64,000 nucleotides of DNA, taken from contig NC_063272.1 in NCBI RefSeq assembly GCF_910591885.1, positions 8,568,364 to 8,632,363 on the forward strand. The letters run 5' to 3'. The notes beneath the pieces are model-generated. The model made no database searches. It was not told the origin of the DNA and was given only the letters and a program-made list of their open reading frames with translations. This document shows, one piece after another, positions 46,961 through 61,174 of this stretch. Source of the stretch: Bombus terrestris. Its lineage: Eukaryota > Arthropoda > Insecta > Hymenoptera > Apidae. The translations under genes were made by a program, and so were the position numbers. How positions within the stretch are numbered: position 1 is the stretch's first letter; each line of letters opens with the position of its first letter.

Positions 46961-49379
46961 CTTAATAAAAGTAATAGAAATTACGACGAGTGTGCTTCGG
47001 ACATTTTATATATTTTTCTACATCACACGCATCCCTTGGATTTTCACAATTTTATATTTATTGCAGACGCGAAAAAATCATCGATCGAAATTCTTATGAT
47101 GTTATGCGATTAATATAGTATAATACTTGTTATGCCACGTTCATCGTCCGTCTCAATTAATATCAGATAAGAAAAAAAGAAAGAAACATTGGTCCACTCT
47201 AATACAGCAAGAAAGTAAAAATCTGCTCATTCACGATTGTGTCATATGGCAGGTGATATGTGCTTCGGACATTTTGTATCATATTTGTTTCTTAACAAAA
47301 TTTCATTTTCCTAATTGTTCCAGACACGACGTTTTTTCGTAACACTTATATAATAATATAATTTTCCAGCTCCAACCCTGTACAATCTTTCACTTTGGTC
47401 TGTGTGAAACTTTTCCAATTAAATACACCATTTATGCTCATTTTCACACCATGACGTACTTAATACCTAACAATGCACACTTTTAATACCTTCGAAATCG
47501 TTTAAACTAACGTTCGATCGACCTCTCCGTATCCTGTCGTGGCGGGAACTTTGACGAGGGTCTAATTGCGGATCAGTTGGTACACTGGCGTCTTCCTTTC
47601 GTTTTCGTGGAGAGTTTGCGGCGGAGGGGAGGCCGCTTCTATAAAATTGTAGCCCCTTATCGTCGCAGAGGAAACGAAACATTAAATCGACTCCGACGGA
47701 GGGGGCGGGCTGTTTCGGTGGGTGCGTCCGAGATTTCCTGTGCGGACTCTGGATGCTAGGAAGGATGACTTCCTACCTAACGTACAGGGCGCGTCCATCG
47801 CTGCGCGCTGGCGTCATCGAGCTAGATTTATTCGATACAAGGAGGGAACGCGTAACAAGAATTCTCGCGCTGGCTCATCTTATTCTTGCAACGCACGCGA
47901 TCCAGCGTTGCTTCTTTCCATTTCGATTTCAACTTCCTGCCATGATCCTTGATTGGACTATCTTTTGATATAGCACGAAGTACATTGCGCGTACGTTTGT
48001 TCGCACATGTGTTCGTTCGTAGGTTTTGCGAAGCTCGTAGATCTCGAACTTCGTAGATATCTATAGAGAAGGAGAGCGATGAAATTATTACAAATACTTT
48101 GAGATACCTGGTATTTTTGATAGAATGTTTTATGAATAATCAGAAATCTTCCGTTACTTATGATATTCCATGAATCGTTCTGTGATTCCAATTTCTGAAT
48201 TTTATCTTGTACTTATTGTTAAATAGACATAGAAAAAGATACATTATTTTTAACCTTCGTATTACTCATTTTTATGAGGCAGAAAATGTTATACAACACG
48301 AGCTCTGTATAAATTATACAGAATGTCTGTATAAATTGGAAATCAAGGAACTGGAGATCTTCGAGTTTACTACTATTCTTTTATTGGTTTCATTTATCTG
48401 ATGGTAACTTTACAGATAGTACAGATATACCTCATAAAGTATTCTGGAATGCTATCCAATATATTCAATCAGAATACAATCTCAATTTCTCCAATCATAA
48501 GTAACTTGAACGCTTGTATCAATCAAATCTGACCAAAATATAGAACATACATTGTACGAAGTAGATTAACCAGGAGATCAACATCCGCAATCCTCTCAAC
48601 ACATCTAACAGTAGAATCAGACGATCCGTTTCAGACCACGCTACTAATGCCTGTACGCACTCGTCGATGACACGTTCCACAACACGTGTTCCATATCATC
48701 GTAGGCATAACGCGTCCACTGCTCATGACGTCTTACACGCAATCTTTTCTTGCTTTTCTTTTTCTTATTATTATTTTTCCACATAAGCTTGCTCGCAATA
48801 TCGCGATATCTAAACAAGTTTATCATTAATGCAGCAGTAGCGGCGCATTACTAGGAATTTGTATATAATGGTGCTATGTACATATGTAATGCGCCGGCCC
48901 ACACATAATGGCGATATCATAAGATACGAACCAATAGCGGCAATTGTATGGAAATATGTATCTATGAATGAAGACACTTTCATTTATGAAACCAGATACT
49001 TATGTACCGGACACGGGCGTTGTAACATCCTGCTATTATGTGTCCTTACCTACTGCTCCTCCCTCCTCCACGTCTTTCCTCCTCCGCTTCCCTATCGTCT
49101 ACCTCGCCTCCTCCCTTCGTCGAGCCACCTTCTGCTAGCGTCATACGCTTTTATAGATTGGCGTTCGTTCGATGCTCGAGTTTATGCGCATATCGATGAG
49201 CGTCGTTGCCTCTTTCCTGTATTAACTTGGATTCTCGCTGAAAAATCCGGATAAATTAGCTGTAACTGTTATCGCGAATCGTTATTTTTCAATTTACTTA
49301 TCAGATATGTGGTCATTTGTTATATAAATTTCTGGAGGAGATGGTCAGAAGATTTAATATTACGAGGATTCGAAAGTAA

Positions 49380-50060
49380 GTTTGCGAAAAATATTTCGAG
49401 AGATTTGTAGGAGACGATAGCCAGGAAGTTTAACTTGAGGCTAACTTGAGATCAAAGTACGGAAAGAATCTTAGAAAAGAGAAAAAATTTGGGGAAGAAT
49501 TCTTAAAATACTACATTTGGTACAGATTCGAAAAGAAGCAAGAAGAAGAAAGGTTTATATTGGAGGAATTCCTGGTAGAAGGAAATATAGGGAAAACTTA
49601 ATTTGATAGAAATTGAGGAAGAGTCTTAGAAAGAAAGAAAATATAGAAATAAGCTTTGAAGAATTTCTAAAGGAAGAAGATTGCTGTATAGAAAATTTAT
49701 GTTCGTAAGCATGGACTTGAATGGAAAGGAACTTTTTAGAACAGAATTTGAAGGAAACATTTTTGAGAGAAGAAGGTCGTTAGAAAATTTATTTTAATAA
49801 GATTTCGAAAAGAATCTCGTGGAAAGAATGTAGGAAGGACACTCGAAAAGAAATTGCTTCGAGTCTCAGTTCATTCATACATGATGTGGTCAGGAGGTAC
49901 GAGGATTCCTCCGGTTTGTAGATCGTCAAGCAAGAAGGGACGAGCAAGCAACCCTTCATCGAAGGAGATGGCGGAGGAGGAAGAAGGCTGGCGAAAGAGG
50001 CGAAGCCAGTCAGGGAAGGGAAAGGAAAGAACGAGGCTGAATGCGGTGACTGTGACGCTT
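49380..50060 (+). repeat. Purine-rich strand-asymmetric tract
   Basis: The plus strand is strongly A/G-biased, with many GAAGAA and GGAAA words and degenerate repetition of 'TTAGAAA' and 'GAAGAAT' motifs. It is capable of triplex-type structures. No coding frame is supported. Confidence 0.55.
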
Positions 50061-53000
50061 TCCGGTCAGGTGCCGCCCTGACGATCCTTCTCCTTCCAAC
50101 TTCCATTTAGATCCACTCATTCACTTACTTTTACCCTCCTTCCTTTGCCTTCCCCTCGGTCTCTTCCTCCTGAATCGTCCTCCTCGTCGTAAGAAGGAAA
50201 ATAGAGTGCACGCAGAAGAAAACAGGAAATTAATCCTTTCTAAATCGAGATCGCGAGACGAAAAAGAAAAAAAAAAGAGAAGAGAAAAAAACAGAAAAGA
50301 CGATGTCTACAGAATCAAAGTAGAAATTCAAATTTTTCATCTGAATTCTATAAATTCGCAAATTGCTGCAGTTTTGGGTATTCTGATAACTTTTTGTTAA
50401 ATATTTTCTCGTGTACCCGTCGTTTTGATTCCTTTTATCAACAGTGTGTACGTATTAGTGGTCAGCAATATTAGCTGAGCACACTTTAACATTCCTAATC
50501 ACTCGAAAATCTTGCAACAATGAATTAAATAGCCTCTGTGTTAGATTCAGATTTTATTTCTGATTCTCAGTGTGTTGTGAATCGAGAATGATGGATAGCA
50601 GGAAACAAACGAATTTCGCTGGTCAGTAATATCCGACAGTTCGCATCAGAAAAGAAGATACCGAACGTTTCTTTCTATTTACCAGGTTATTACCGTCGTA
50701 ATTATCGCGCTGCCTCGGGAGGCCATTGTCACAATGGGCGTCCGGAGTTTCCCTACGATTATCGTACCGAAAATCTCTCGCTGGCCAACCAACTCCTCGT
50801 CAGCTTCCTGCCTGCGACGGACAACGATTATTTGTCGCAACAGCACCGTAAATTCTGCCAGAGAGGAAGGAAAACGGAAAATTAGTGGAAGGAATGACAG
50901 CTTTCCATCCTGGTGATCGCCGTTTACTAGACGTGTTGAATGTTTAAATTGAAACGGTTTCTTTTTATAGAAGAACGAACAGGCAGATACAGTTTAACAT
51001 TCGTCACTAGATAATGTTGAATTTTCGTTATTTTAGGTATCCTGAATTTCGAATACGATCGATTAATTCTATTAACTCCAATTATTACGTTTCATTTCTA
51101 CTTCTTACCAATCCTCTTGCAATTTACATTTCAATTTCTGTGCCTAGCTATTTCCTTATTTTCTGTATATCTTATTATTTCAAACTTACCCCAACAGGTG
51201 CACGATTTACCTTTAATTAATTTTCAACAAACTTTATCCATCTAGATATTTCGATCTTATTTTTCTGTCATATATCTTACATATACCAGCGAGTTTACTA
51301 TATCCAACCACTTTTCAATATTCTCTAAGTCCATCATATTTAGCTATCTTTTAAATATTCCACTCGAATTTTATATTCTGCGTTTAAAATACCCACGTCA
51401 TTTATTTTTCTAATTAATCTGAACTCAGCGTAGCCTAAACTTAATCCACTCAACCCCCGAACAAACTTCATCCACCTAAATATTTCAACCTTTCCCTCGA
51501 ACAGAGAGCCTGTAGAACAGCTATAAAACTTTGCACATTAACGTCCCTTTTCAACCCCATCTCTCGCAACACAAAACGCACCCTTAATTATAGGACCGTG
51601 CGTTGTTTTCGCAAAAGCGGGGCGACGATAATCTTGCACCTCGTTGTAGTTTCTCCATGATTATCCTACCGAAAAATCTCCTTCTCTCGTTTGTGTGCAC
51701 CGTCGTCGGTCGGCGTCGACTTCCTGTACCTGCCGGGTGGACAATGACCAGCACTTGCCGCAATGGCAACGGGGCAGACGCGCTCCTAATATCTGCTCGG
51801 CCGATCTAGTTCGCGGAAGCCGGCGATACCTGTGCATAAACGTATGTAGGTACGTATGTTGGTACGTGCACGCGCTCAAACCTTCTCCACTACATACGCA
51901 ATACGCGACCATAAGCACAGTGTACGTATGTGCATGCGCTCCACTATTCTTTCTTTCCTCTCCTTCCTGTCCCCTTCGATTCGCGTGCGTTCCACGGATA
52001 CGTTGTTTTTTGCTCGCTCGAATTTCTATCGTCGTCTAGGAATTTCGATGTTTCTACTTTTATTTTTAATTATTATAGATGAAGTGTGTTACAAATATTA
52101 TATAGAAAGTCCAATTTTATTAAAACGCAACCCTTAACACTCTCACTGGTCTACGAACTTCAACTTTCCATAGTTGAATATTTCACAGTTGATCACGGTA
52201 ATTTGCTTGACTCCACTTTTAGTTTGCGTTTTATCTTATCATCGATGATTCATATCGCGTAAAATACGAAGTACGAAATAAAATAGAACATTCCTAACTC
52301 AAATAGCTAAAATATCGCAAAGTCCGATACGTAATTAATGATCCAACGATACCAATTATGGGTAAAAACAAATTCCAAAGGCTTCAAAAACTATGAAGGA
52401 ACCTGTCCTAAAATTCTAGTTAGTTTCATTGGATTTGGTAAAAAAAAGTTCAGTATCTAATCCGAAATAACTTTCACGGTTACTAATAGTCCAACAATAT
52501 TCAAAATCCAGCACCTAATCCAAACCTAATCAACTACTCTCACAATCGTCGATCCAGATCCAATGATACTCGTTAAGGATTAAGTAAATTTCAAAGCTAC
52601 CAAAAGATCGGAAAAATCTCGACGAAACCTGTTCCAAAAATCACCTGTCTGGTTGGTCGGAGACTCGTCCCAGGTGGTCAGGTTTGCATGCGTCTCTTCC
52701 ACTTCCTAGAGCGTGCATCCCCACGCGGCTACGGACACGCGTGACGCGTACACTCACCAGGAGGACTCGTGCTCTCTCGCGACGACCGGGGGGAGCACCG
52801 ATTTCATCGTGGACGAGGGGTAGACGAGGAGGCGGAGGTGGAACACCTCCGGAGAGGGTTTCTGGAAGGAGGATATGATGGCTCGTGGCGTTATGCTCCG
52901 CGAACTGTTATGCTCCTCGGGCACCACCGGACCATAAGCTAGGCTACTTCGCTCCCGTACGCTCGGCGCAACAGCCGCCACGTTTCTTGTTATATTAGCG

Positions 53001-55699
53001 CATCGGCGTCGCCCGACTAAAGCCAACGAATCATCCTCGAATCATCTTCTTCCATCCAGTTCACCAAGTTCTTTCTCATTCTTCTTCTTCATAGTTTTTG
53101 AAATAGTTCTTGCTCCTCTCTTCTTTAATTTAGTTGTGATCGAAGATTTTTGATTTTCTGGGGATAGTTGGAAATGGTTGGATGTTTTCTACGAAGCTGT
53201 AAGTCTTTAATTAAGGTTTTGTGTTGATAGTAGCTGGGTAATATTTTATTATATATTTAGTCGTATACATGTTTGATATTCTTTAGGACGTCTTTATGAT
53301 TCCGGCGCGATAATTTATAATATTTGTTCATACGTGATATTCTCTGCGAAATGGTATAACAATTAATAAGGTGTATATAGAACCGTTTAGAAACCAAACT
53401 AATCAACTCGATCAAATCTCGTTAACGTTAGATCGTAACCAGACATTTTATACGTTACAGTCTAATAGCGTCTAATTCTACAGAATTCTATTTAAAATAT
53501 TCTACTTTATCTGGTAGAATAGTCTATTCTACTTACATTACCGAAACATTGACTTTGAAATATTTTCATGTAACTTAGTTGAGCTGTCGTACGGAAACAT
53601 ATTTACGTAAAAACGCCTAAACTTCAATGCTTCGATAATGGAATAATTTCAATAACAGTTCAAGTATCTTTACATAAAACTATTTTTATATAACAGCTTG
53701 AGTTAGTTATATAAAATCATTATTATTAAATATTTAAAAATGCCCAGAATCCAATGTTTCGTTAATATAAATGTAATAAGCTGTCTTTTCAAAGTAGAAT
53801 ATTCCAGTGAGCAGAATTCAGTAGAGTCAGACGCCAATGGATCTAGGCACGAGCCACGAGTCTGCGTCGAATATGCCTCGCAGTCTCTGACCCGCAGTTC
53901 CTCTTTGAGGTATAGTGTTCCGGGGAGGCGGAGGTGGACGAGCATCGTGATGAAGAGGTGGAGGAGAAGGACGACGGAGAAAGATGGCGCGGGAGGAGAA
54001 GCGGAGGAAGGAGCGTGTTCGTCGTTCAGCATGCGTAAGGAGCGCTGTGTGGCATTATGCACGGGCCCGTAAGGCTGGCCTGAAACGAGCGAATAAGAAA
54101 GTAGTTAAGGCCTCGACTGGCGGAGGTGGTTGCACGGATCGAGGCATTAGTTACCGGAGGAGGAGAGGGTCGACAGGGGGAGAGGCCTGCTGCCACGCGC
54201 TACCTGTCTCTCCTCTCTCTTCTGATGCGCTTCTCCGCTTCTCCTCCACCTCGTCACTTCCTCCTCCCTCCTCGATCCAAATTTTATACACTCGTTCTAA
54301 TATACATTTATGTCTTTGGCTTTTTTATTTAAATCCTTTATCGTCGATAGAAAACTTTCTTCCACTTTTCGCTCCACTCTTTTCAATACATTTTTCCTCC
54401 TTTTTTACGTTTTTCGATTATTCATCGTTTATAGAAAACGTTGATCTTCCATTTTCTTTTTGCCCGCGTTAGACCGTCTTATTCTACTTCTTCAACGTCT
54501 TCACGACGTTTTCCTTTCTTGCGTTCTCCATATTTAAATGACTCGAAGAATCTACAGACACGACTTAGATAATTCAAATATAAAACACGGTACAATCTCT
54601 AATCAATAATGCAATGAAAACAGTGTTCGTCTTCCCAATAAAGAATGTATTAATAATAGCGGTAAATCGTAATTATACTTGAATTTTATATGAAGCAAGT
54701 TCCTTCAAATGAAGGATCGTATTATATATATGAGGATTAACAGTAGCGATGAATCTCTTCTTAGCTTCTATAACAGAAATGAAGTAAATTATCAAAGGTA
54801 CGTTAGAATAGTTATAAGTAACATATAATATATATAACATAAGTAATACAATAGTTACAATAATTATAATAATTATATTGTAAATCAACTACAATTACCG
54901 ATTGTAAAAATTTTCTACATAGAATCGTTCCAAATTTCTATCCAATTGATAGAAATACAGCATTTCGTCGTTCGCCACGAAGCTTCTACGCTGTCTTTTT
55001 CTCTCTTCTCGAAGTCCCCTACTCTTTATGATTCCCGCAACTCTTCCTCCCCGTTCTCCGTGCCATTCCTTCATCTAGCTCGAGCGATCATCCTCCGTGC
55101 CGTAATGTGTAACAACGACTCGTCACACTCTGCTTGCCGGCGCACACGATAATTGCCCTCATTATAGTTATTTAAAAAGCGCTGCCGCCTCCTCCGCGGC
55201 GATCGAGCCGCGATATAAGGACGCGAGTGCTCGCGCGCCAACGCGAGTTAATCGAGACGATAGTTAAAAGGAAGGGGTAGAGAAGAAGCGAAGATGGAAA
55301 GAAAAGAGGGAACGAGGCAGGGTAAAAAATAAAAGAAGAAAATTGGCCGCGTATGGTCGTGCGCCTTCGTTGTACGATCGTAAGTCTGTCGCGCTACCAT
55401 AGGCAGTTTCAGCCAGTTTCTTTCCTTTTTGCTTTCCTCCGCCATCTTCCTTTGTCCATCCTCTATCCTCCTCGGTCGTTGCTTTTTTCCACTATCCATC
55501 CAGTCAGGCCATTGTTCCGGTTTGGAGGTTTTAAAACGAACACAGTCGGCTCTCTCGATTGTCGGTCGTTCGAGAATACCAGATAAGGACGTGACTTTTT
55601 GTATTAATTTGTTGCCTTTTTTATTCTCGCTTCTCTGTTTTCTTTCTATCGTCCGCTTGCTCGTCTAGCCTGTTGTATAACACGGGGATGATTCAACGG

Positions 55700-55805
55700 T
55701 AGCTCCGTAATAAGAGATTAATGGGGTTTAATTAGCAAGCGGGATCGCAATTATCATGTGCAATGAAAGTTTCCCGTAATTGGGGAATTAAATGCGCCGC
55801 GGTAG
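55700..55805. promoter_or_regulatory. Candidate conserved regulatory block rich in homeodomain-type ATTA sites
   Basis: Within about 100 bp there are several ATTA/TAAT cores (GATTAATGG, TTTAATTAGC, GCAATTATC, GTAATTGGG, GAATTAAATG) in sequence of balanced composition that stands out from flanks. This is inference from motif density only. Confidence 0.3.
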
Positions 55806-56880
55806 ATAAATTGACGGAGATTGTGTACCGAGAGGGTTGCGGCCTTTTCGTCCGCGGACACGCGCGAGCCAGACCGCTCGTTAAATCGCGCGAGTCTCTT
55901 CTATGGCGACCGTCGATTTATTTATTTCTTTCTTTTTCGTCGTTAACAGTATTCATCGAATCGTCGTGCTACTTGAAACGTTTCTTAAACATCTTCGTTA
56001 GTACAATTGTTTGTTAGGTTTCTAATATTTCTGAATCTTCGTCTCGTTGCTAAGACAGAGCGAAGATAGAATTGAATGCCACGAAGAATATTGTAATACG
56101 ACACAGTCGAAAAAACGAGTAACCTGATAGATTCGAAGGAATAACCATTTTGAAAAGAGATAATAAACTCGCAACGTTTTCTAGAAAACGTATAATGTTA
56201 CTTCAGTTGTTGCATTATCTCAACTCGATCGGTATTAAGATGACAAAAAACGCTGTTAATATAAAATGAAACGAAAAGATAGTTTCCGACGTAGGATTGA
56301 TCGGTAACGTATTACATTCTAAAATTGTTCTTTCACAGAAGACGAGAAACGTAACATATTCCATTGGTTCTCCGTCTGCGACTTCCATCTATTATATCCG
56401 TTTCACATTTGTTACAGTCGAAGAATATCATTTAACGCTATTTGACGACATTAATGCATTTCTATGCAACATTATAGAAACCAAGTCGGCCATATTTAAT
56501 ATCTATCCGTTCGCGTCAGAAAGAGGCAGAATTTACTCGACGGCCGGGATGTTCGTGATTTTATGGTCCGGTTGGAACGCGACGGTTGCCACAGCGTTAC
56601 GAATGTTGCAGCTTTTAGACACTTCGCGCGTTATTAACGGTTTGCCGCGAATCACGAGCCGTGCTATATTTGTGTATACACGGAGCGCCGCCTCTAACGG
56701 TAAACGGTCGAGCAAATTCTAGGGTGGGTGATAATTAAACGCTGCACATCGTCTCGGGTCAACCACGTTTTCCTTCTTACGTTTTCCTCCACCTACCCGC
56801 GTTGGATTAGCAAGCAACGTCCACCACGACATCCTAACGACTTTGGTCATCTTTGAAATTCGTATCTCATCTAATCGAAT

Positions 56881-57331
56881 TGGTCTCCGTGTCAATTTCT
56901 TTGTCAAACTTTCAGGAGATCCTTTTCTACGATTTAATTGCTCAATGGCGTCGAAACAATCAACGAATGTAAAAATTATAAGTTGCTGATTGTAAAAATT
57001 GGCTTCTGTATCAATTTCCTGGTCAAACTTCCAAGAGATCCTTTTCTACGATTTAATTGCTCAATGGCGTTGAAACAATCAACGAATGTAAAAATTGTAA
57101 GTTGTCGATTGTAAAAATTAGCCTCTGTATCAATTTCCTGGTCAAATTTCCAAGAGATCCTTTTCTACGATTTAATTGCTCAATGGCATCGAAACAATCA
57201 ACGAATGTAAAAATTGTAAGTTGCTGATTGTAAAAATTAGCCTCTGTATCAATTTCCTGGTCAAACTTCCAAGAGATCCTTTTCTACGATTTAATTGCTC
57301 AATGGCGTCGAAAAAATCAACGAATGTAAAA
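56881..57331. repeat. 119-bp minisatellite, about 3.8 copies
   Basis: The string GAGATCCTTTTCTACG recurs at 56916, 57035, 57154 and 57273, spaced exactly 119 bp apart. Copies share the full unit, including 'TTTAATTGCTCAATGGC' and 'AATCAACGAATGTAAAAAT', and differ by scattered substitutions. The first copy is the most divergent. The last is truncated. Confidence 0.95.
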
Positions 57332-59606
57332 ATCGAATACGAATGGCGCGTATCAACTGGCTGTTAATAACTGGAAGTGGCCCCTTAAGAATCTTCGTAA
57401 TCGATATCTTCAACGTTACTCGACACTCCATTGAATCTTCGCTGTTCGCTAACATACGCCTCGCATAAATTATTCACGCAGTTTGTGAAGCGAATCTTCC
57501 ATTCGACTCTAATTTATAATATAACGGCCGGCCGTTTTACCGTTGCTTCATCCAGAATATTAGCCAGCTTTTCCCCGCCTTTGGCGAACGTTTCTTTCGA
57601 CTCTCTCCTCGTCTCAACTTCGAAACGAGCTCTGGATTAATGGTCAGCAATAATGAAAATTTCTATTAGATCATTAATCATTCGTCTCGTTCGCAGTGCG
57701 ACAAGTAGATCGTGGATGTTTATGCAAATTTGTATTTTTATAGACGTAATTGAAAGAATGGAATTTAAGTAGAAAATTGTTTTATCCATTAAGGATCGTC
57801 AAAAATATTATTCGAGTCAGTCAGAAAGCATTATATTAGAATTAATAAGATAAACGACGAAATATTTTTCCGAAATAAAATAATGTACACACGACGATTG
57901 AATCGTGATAATTAATTACAACTGAAGATATTAACATCGACCGAAGAAATTTACCTTTGGATAAGTACAAGCTCCTTCGAACTAAATCGCTTAAAAATTG
58001 TTCAGAACCGAATTTGGGAATTATCAGGAAAATTATTTACTCAAATAATCCTACCTCGCTGTATGGCGGCTTCTTTCGGAGTGATAACTTAAAATTTATC
58101 TGTAATATTAGTCTCAATTAAGATCGTTCAGGAGAAAGGTTTCCCACGAAGATAAGAGTAAACGAATATTCTGGATCCAGATCGTCGTACTATCAAAGGG
58201 AATATTTCCGCGTTCACGACTTCCGCGTTGCTATCTGCAAAAGGAAGGTCTTATCTGGTCGACATCGTCCTCACGATTCCGACGGACGCGACGCGTGCGA
58301 TGCATTTTTACGGTTCAGTTTCTTTCCAAAGACTAGCGAAAAATTCCCATTACGAAGACGATTAAAATTACGATTACTCGAGAAAGAGAAATGGAAATGT
58401 TAATTTTTTTGGCGCGTCTTGTACTTCTTTGTTCGATCAATCGTACATTATCATCTTCGAGATAAAAACTATTTAAAAAAGTATAAGTCATTGTAAAATG
58501 AAAATATTTGATCAAACGACGGTGGTCGCCGGTGGCCCACGCTAATAAATTTTTTACACCGATCGGAGCAAGACAAATTTCATGGATCAAAAGAAGTTGG
58601 ACGGTGTGAATAATTTAAATAATAATTTAGATATATCTTGTACATTTCAATCTATCGTGGCTTCCAGGTCAAAACGTATAAAACTCGCGTGGCAGTGAGA
58701 ACATTGTATCGACATAACATCACATGTCCAGTTGAAGGATTACTCTATATCTAAATAAACATTAGGAGGCAAGAGGAGAGAATCGAACGTGAGGAGCAAA
58801 AAGGAGGCGAAACTGAGCCGGGGCACGGTGAAACTGCGTTTAGCCACGACACCGAAAGAAGCGGGAGCAGCAGCATTCCGCAGGGCATAACTTAAGCGAG
58901 CCCTGAGCTCACGAAGAGAAGAGACGGGTCACGACGCCATGTGTGCGGCCTACCAACCACACCCACCACCTATTTATTTATGTCTACCTCACGGCTTTTT
59001 GTTCGTACCATCGAGCTTTCATTGCGCCGTGAACAACGCGAACAATCGAGAAGAGCCGCTTGCCCTACTGGAAAAATCCCCTTCCCGAAGGAATCGTCCT
59101 TCGAGCCAGCCCGTTTCGAATTATTTGTAAAGCGGCGCACAGAACGCTCTTCTTCTTCTCTCTCCGAGAGAATGGTGCACGCGAACGTGCTTCGGATACA
59201 GAAGGAATAACACGATAAAATGCGTTTTGCTTCTGCCTTGAACTTTGTTTCACAGTTTGTCTTGGATATTATGCAATGATTATGAATTGAAATTATAGCG
59301 ATATTGGGATTAATCTTTTCCATTTGCCTTCGTAAATCACTTTTTTCTTCCGTTGCAAATATTTTAAAAAAGATTCTCGATGTCCCCACATAAAACTGTT
59401 CCAATACATCACTTTACATCGTCCAATCTGCAATGCAAATCAACTCTCAATACAAATTACCTGTAAAAAATAACTTTCCAATTCGAATGCTTTTCAACTT
59501 CGAGAGTAATCCTTTCCATCGTTGTAAATCGCTCTTCTCTGTCACTAAAAATATCCTTAAAATTATATATTCGACTATTCTGTAACATCCAACCGTAATG
59601 AGACTA

Positions 59607-59820
59607 TTAGCTTGTCCGAAAAGTGTCTTTCTTTTACAGACCCATCTTTTACAACGATGCATCTTTATACAAACATGAAACCTAATCTGTCGAACGTTGT
59701 GATATTTATTTTGATTGAACAAAATGGACCATACGTAATTCGATAAAGTAATATAAAACGAAAAATGTTGTGCATCCATTATTTCTTTATAAAACGAAAG
59801 AAACTTTTCGGACGACCTAA
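59607..59820. mobile_element. Internally deleted mariner element (MITE), 214 bp
   Basis: The left end TTAGCTTGTCCGAAAAGTG and the right end, which inverted reads TTAGGTCGTCCGAAAAGTT, are mariner-type terminal repeats. TA dinucleotides flank the element at 59605-59606 and 59821-59822. The interior near the right end (AAAACGAAAGAAAC and neighbours) resembles the end of mariner elements, and no transposase remains. Confidence 0.85.
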
Positions 59821-60408
59821 TACCACCAAAAACTTTCCATTCGACTTTTTAGCCGAAAATAAGATAGGAGTACGATACTTGCAAACTCTTCCTATTCTGC
59901 TTGTCGTCATTTCGTCAAGAAGCACATTGAGAAGAAATCCTTCCTTTTTCTGTCGAGTGGTTCGGGGATTTCGCGCGAACATAAAGTCGATCTTCCGTTT
60001 CCGGCGAACATAGAGGCCATTGCCGTGATTTTTCCGTGAAGGAGCATGCTTGGCCGGGGTCAGGTCCCTGGTTCTATCGAAGATACGTGGCTTGGACGTT
60101 TCTAAGGCCGCGTGCAACGCCGTTCATGACTTAACACGGTGCTTGGGTTCGGCTGTGCTTTGGCGGTTCAGCCTGCCGGGACAATGCCGCATTGTTTCAT
60201 CGTCGTAGCTATCTAGTCGGCACGGTAGCGGGCCCGAACGATGTTTATTATCCTCTTGCGCAACAAAACAAAATGCCCTCGGTGTTATATTATCCTCCGG
60301 TTCGTGGTCGAATCAGTTTCCCATATAAAATCCACCTGAGATGCCACGGACTCCGTCGTAACTTCAAACTGGCCACGACGAGAGTCTGCTCTGCTCCTTC
60401 AGGGTGTC

Positions 60409-60431
60409 CTTGGTGCTCGTTCAGCACCAAG
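60409..60431. repeat. Perfect 9-bp stem hairpin
   Basis: CTTGGTGCT, five-base loop, AGCACCAAG. Flanking TCC and GGA could extend the stem past a bulge. Too short to call a microRNA precursor. Confidence 0.6.
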
Positions 60432-61174
60432 TGGACTTCGTAGGATTACGTGGAAAATCCAGATACACCGTGGAGAGCCTTTGTTAGCCTGAGGATGTGC
60501 TTTGAAGATTGTTCAACAGTGTTTGGACTTCGTTTAATCTTCGTTTTATGTTTCGAAAGTGTTTATGATATCCTGGCGACGTTGTGCATGTTATTAAGAC
60601 GTTTTACTTATGAATTTAATTATTTTAGCCGCTGGATTTTAAGAATTCAAGCTACGATGTTTTATCATAAAATATATAAATAGTTACAAGTAAAATATAT
60701 CGTATGGTTGAAAGCTTGGAATCGTTATACGTTAGATTAGAAAAGTGTTTAGTTGAGGATTTATTGAGGAAAATTACCATTCGTCTCATTTGAAGAAGAT
60801 AATGTTAGTTTATGTGATCGTTGCACGTTAATTAATTCATTCGGCAATGTACATTCGCAATAACGTTCATTGTATCTCTTGCGATCACAGTTGAATTAAT
60901 GAAAAATTAAATATCAAAAAGATCAAGTATTTCTGTAAAGTATGTGCAGGCAAGACCAAACACCTTACGTGCAACTTTTCACAATCATTTCCTTACAATC
61001 AATCCATAAATATGCGATTTTTCACAACCGACACTGTCGCAATCGCGAAGATTGATTTTTTCAGACACGTAATTCTCGCAGAAGTTACAAAGATAGTAAG
61101 AAAACTACGTTGCAGGCAAAGATTTCCATCGTATCTATTTTAAAACTCGCAACAACGCGGGCCTCGTACAATCA

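Noticed and set aside
53740..54472. Overlapping Arg-rich open frames on both strands
   Set aside because: Explained by purine/pyrimidine-rich low-complexity sequence; no splice sites or family signature.
58939..59404. Open frames on both strands near 59 kb
   Set aside because: Different frames compete and none shows a domain; likely chance in less AT-rich sequence.
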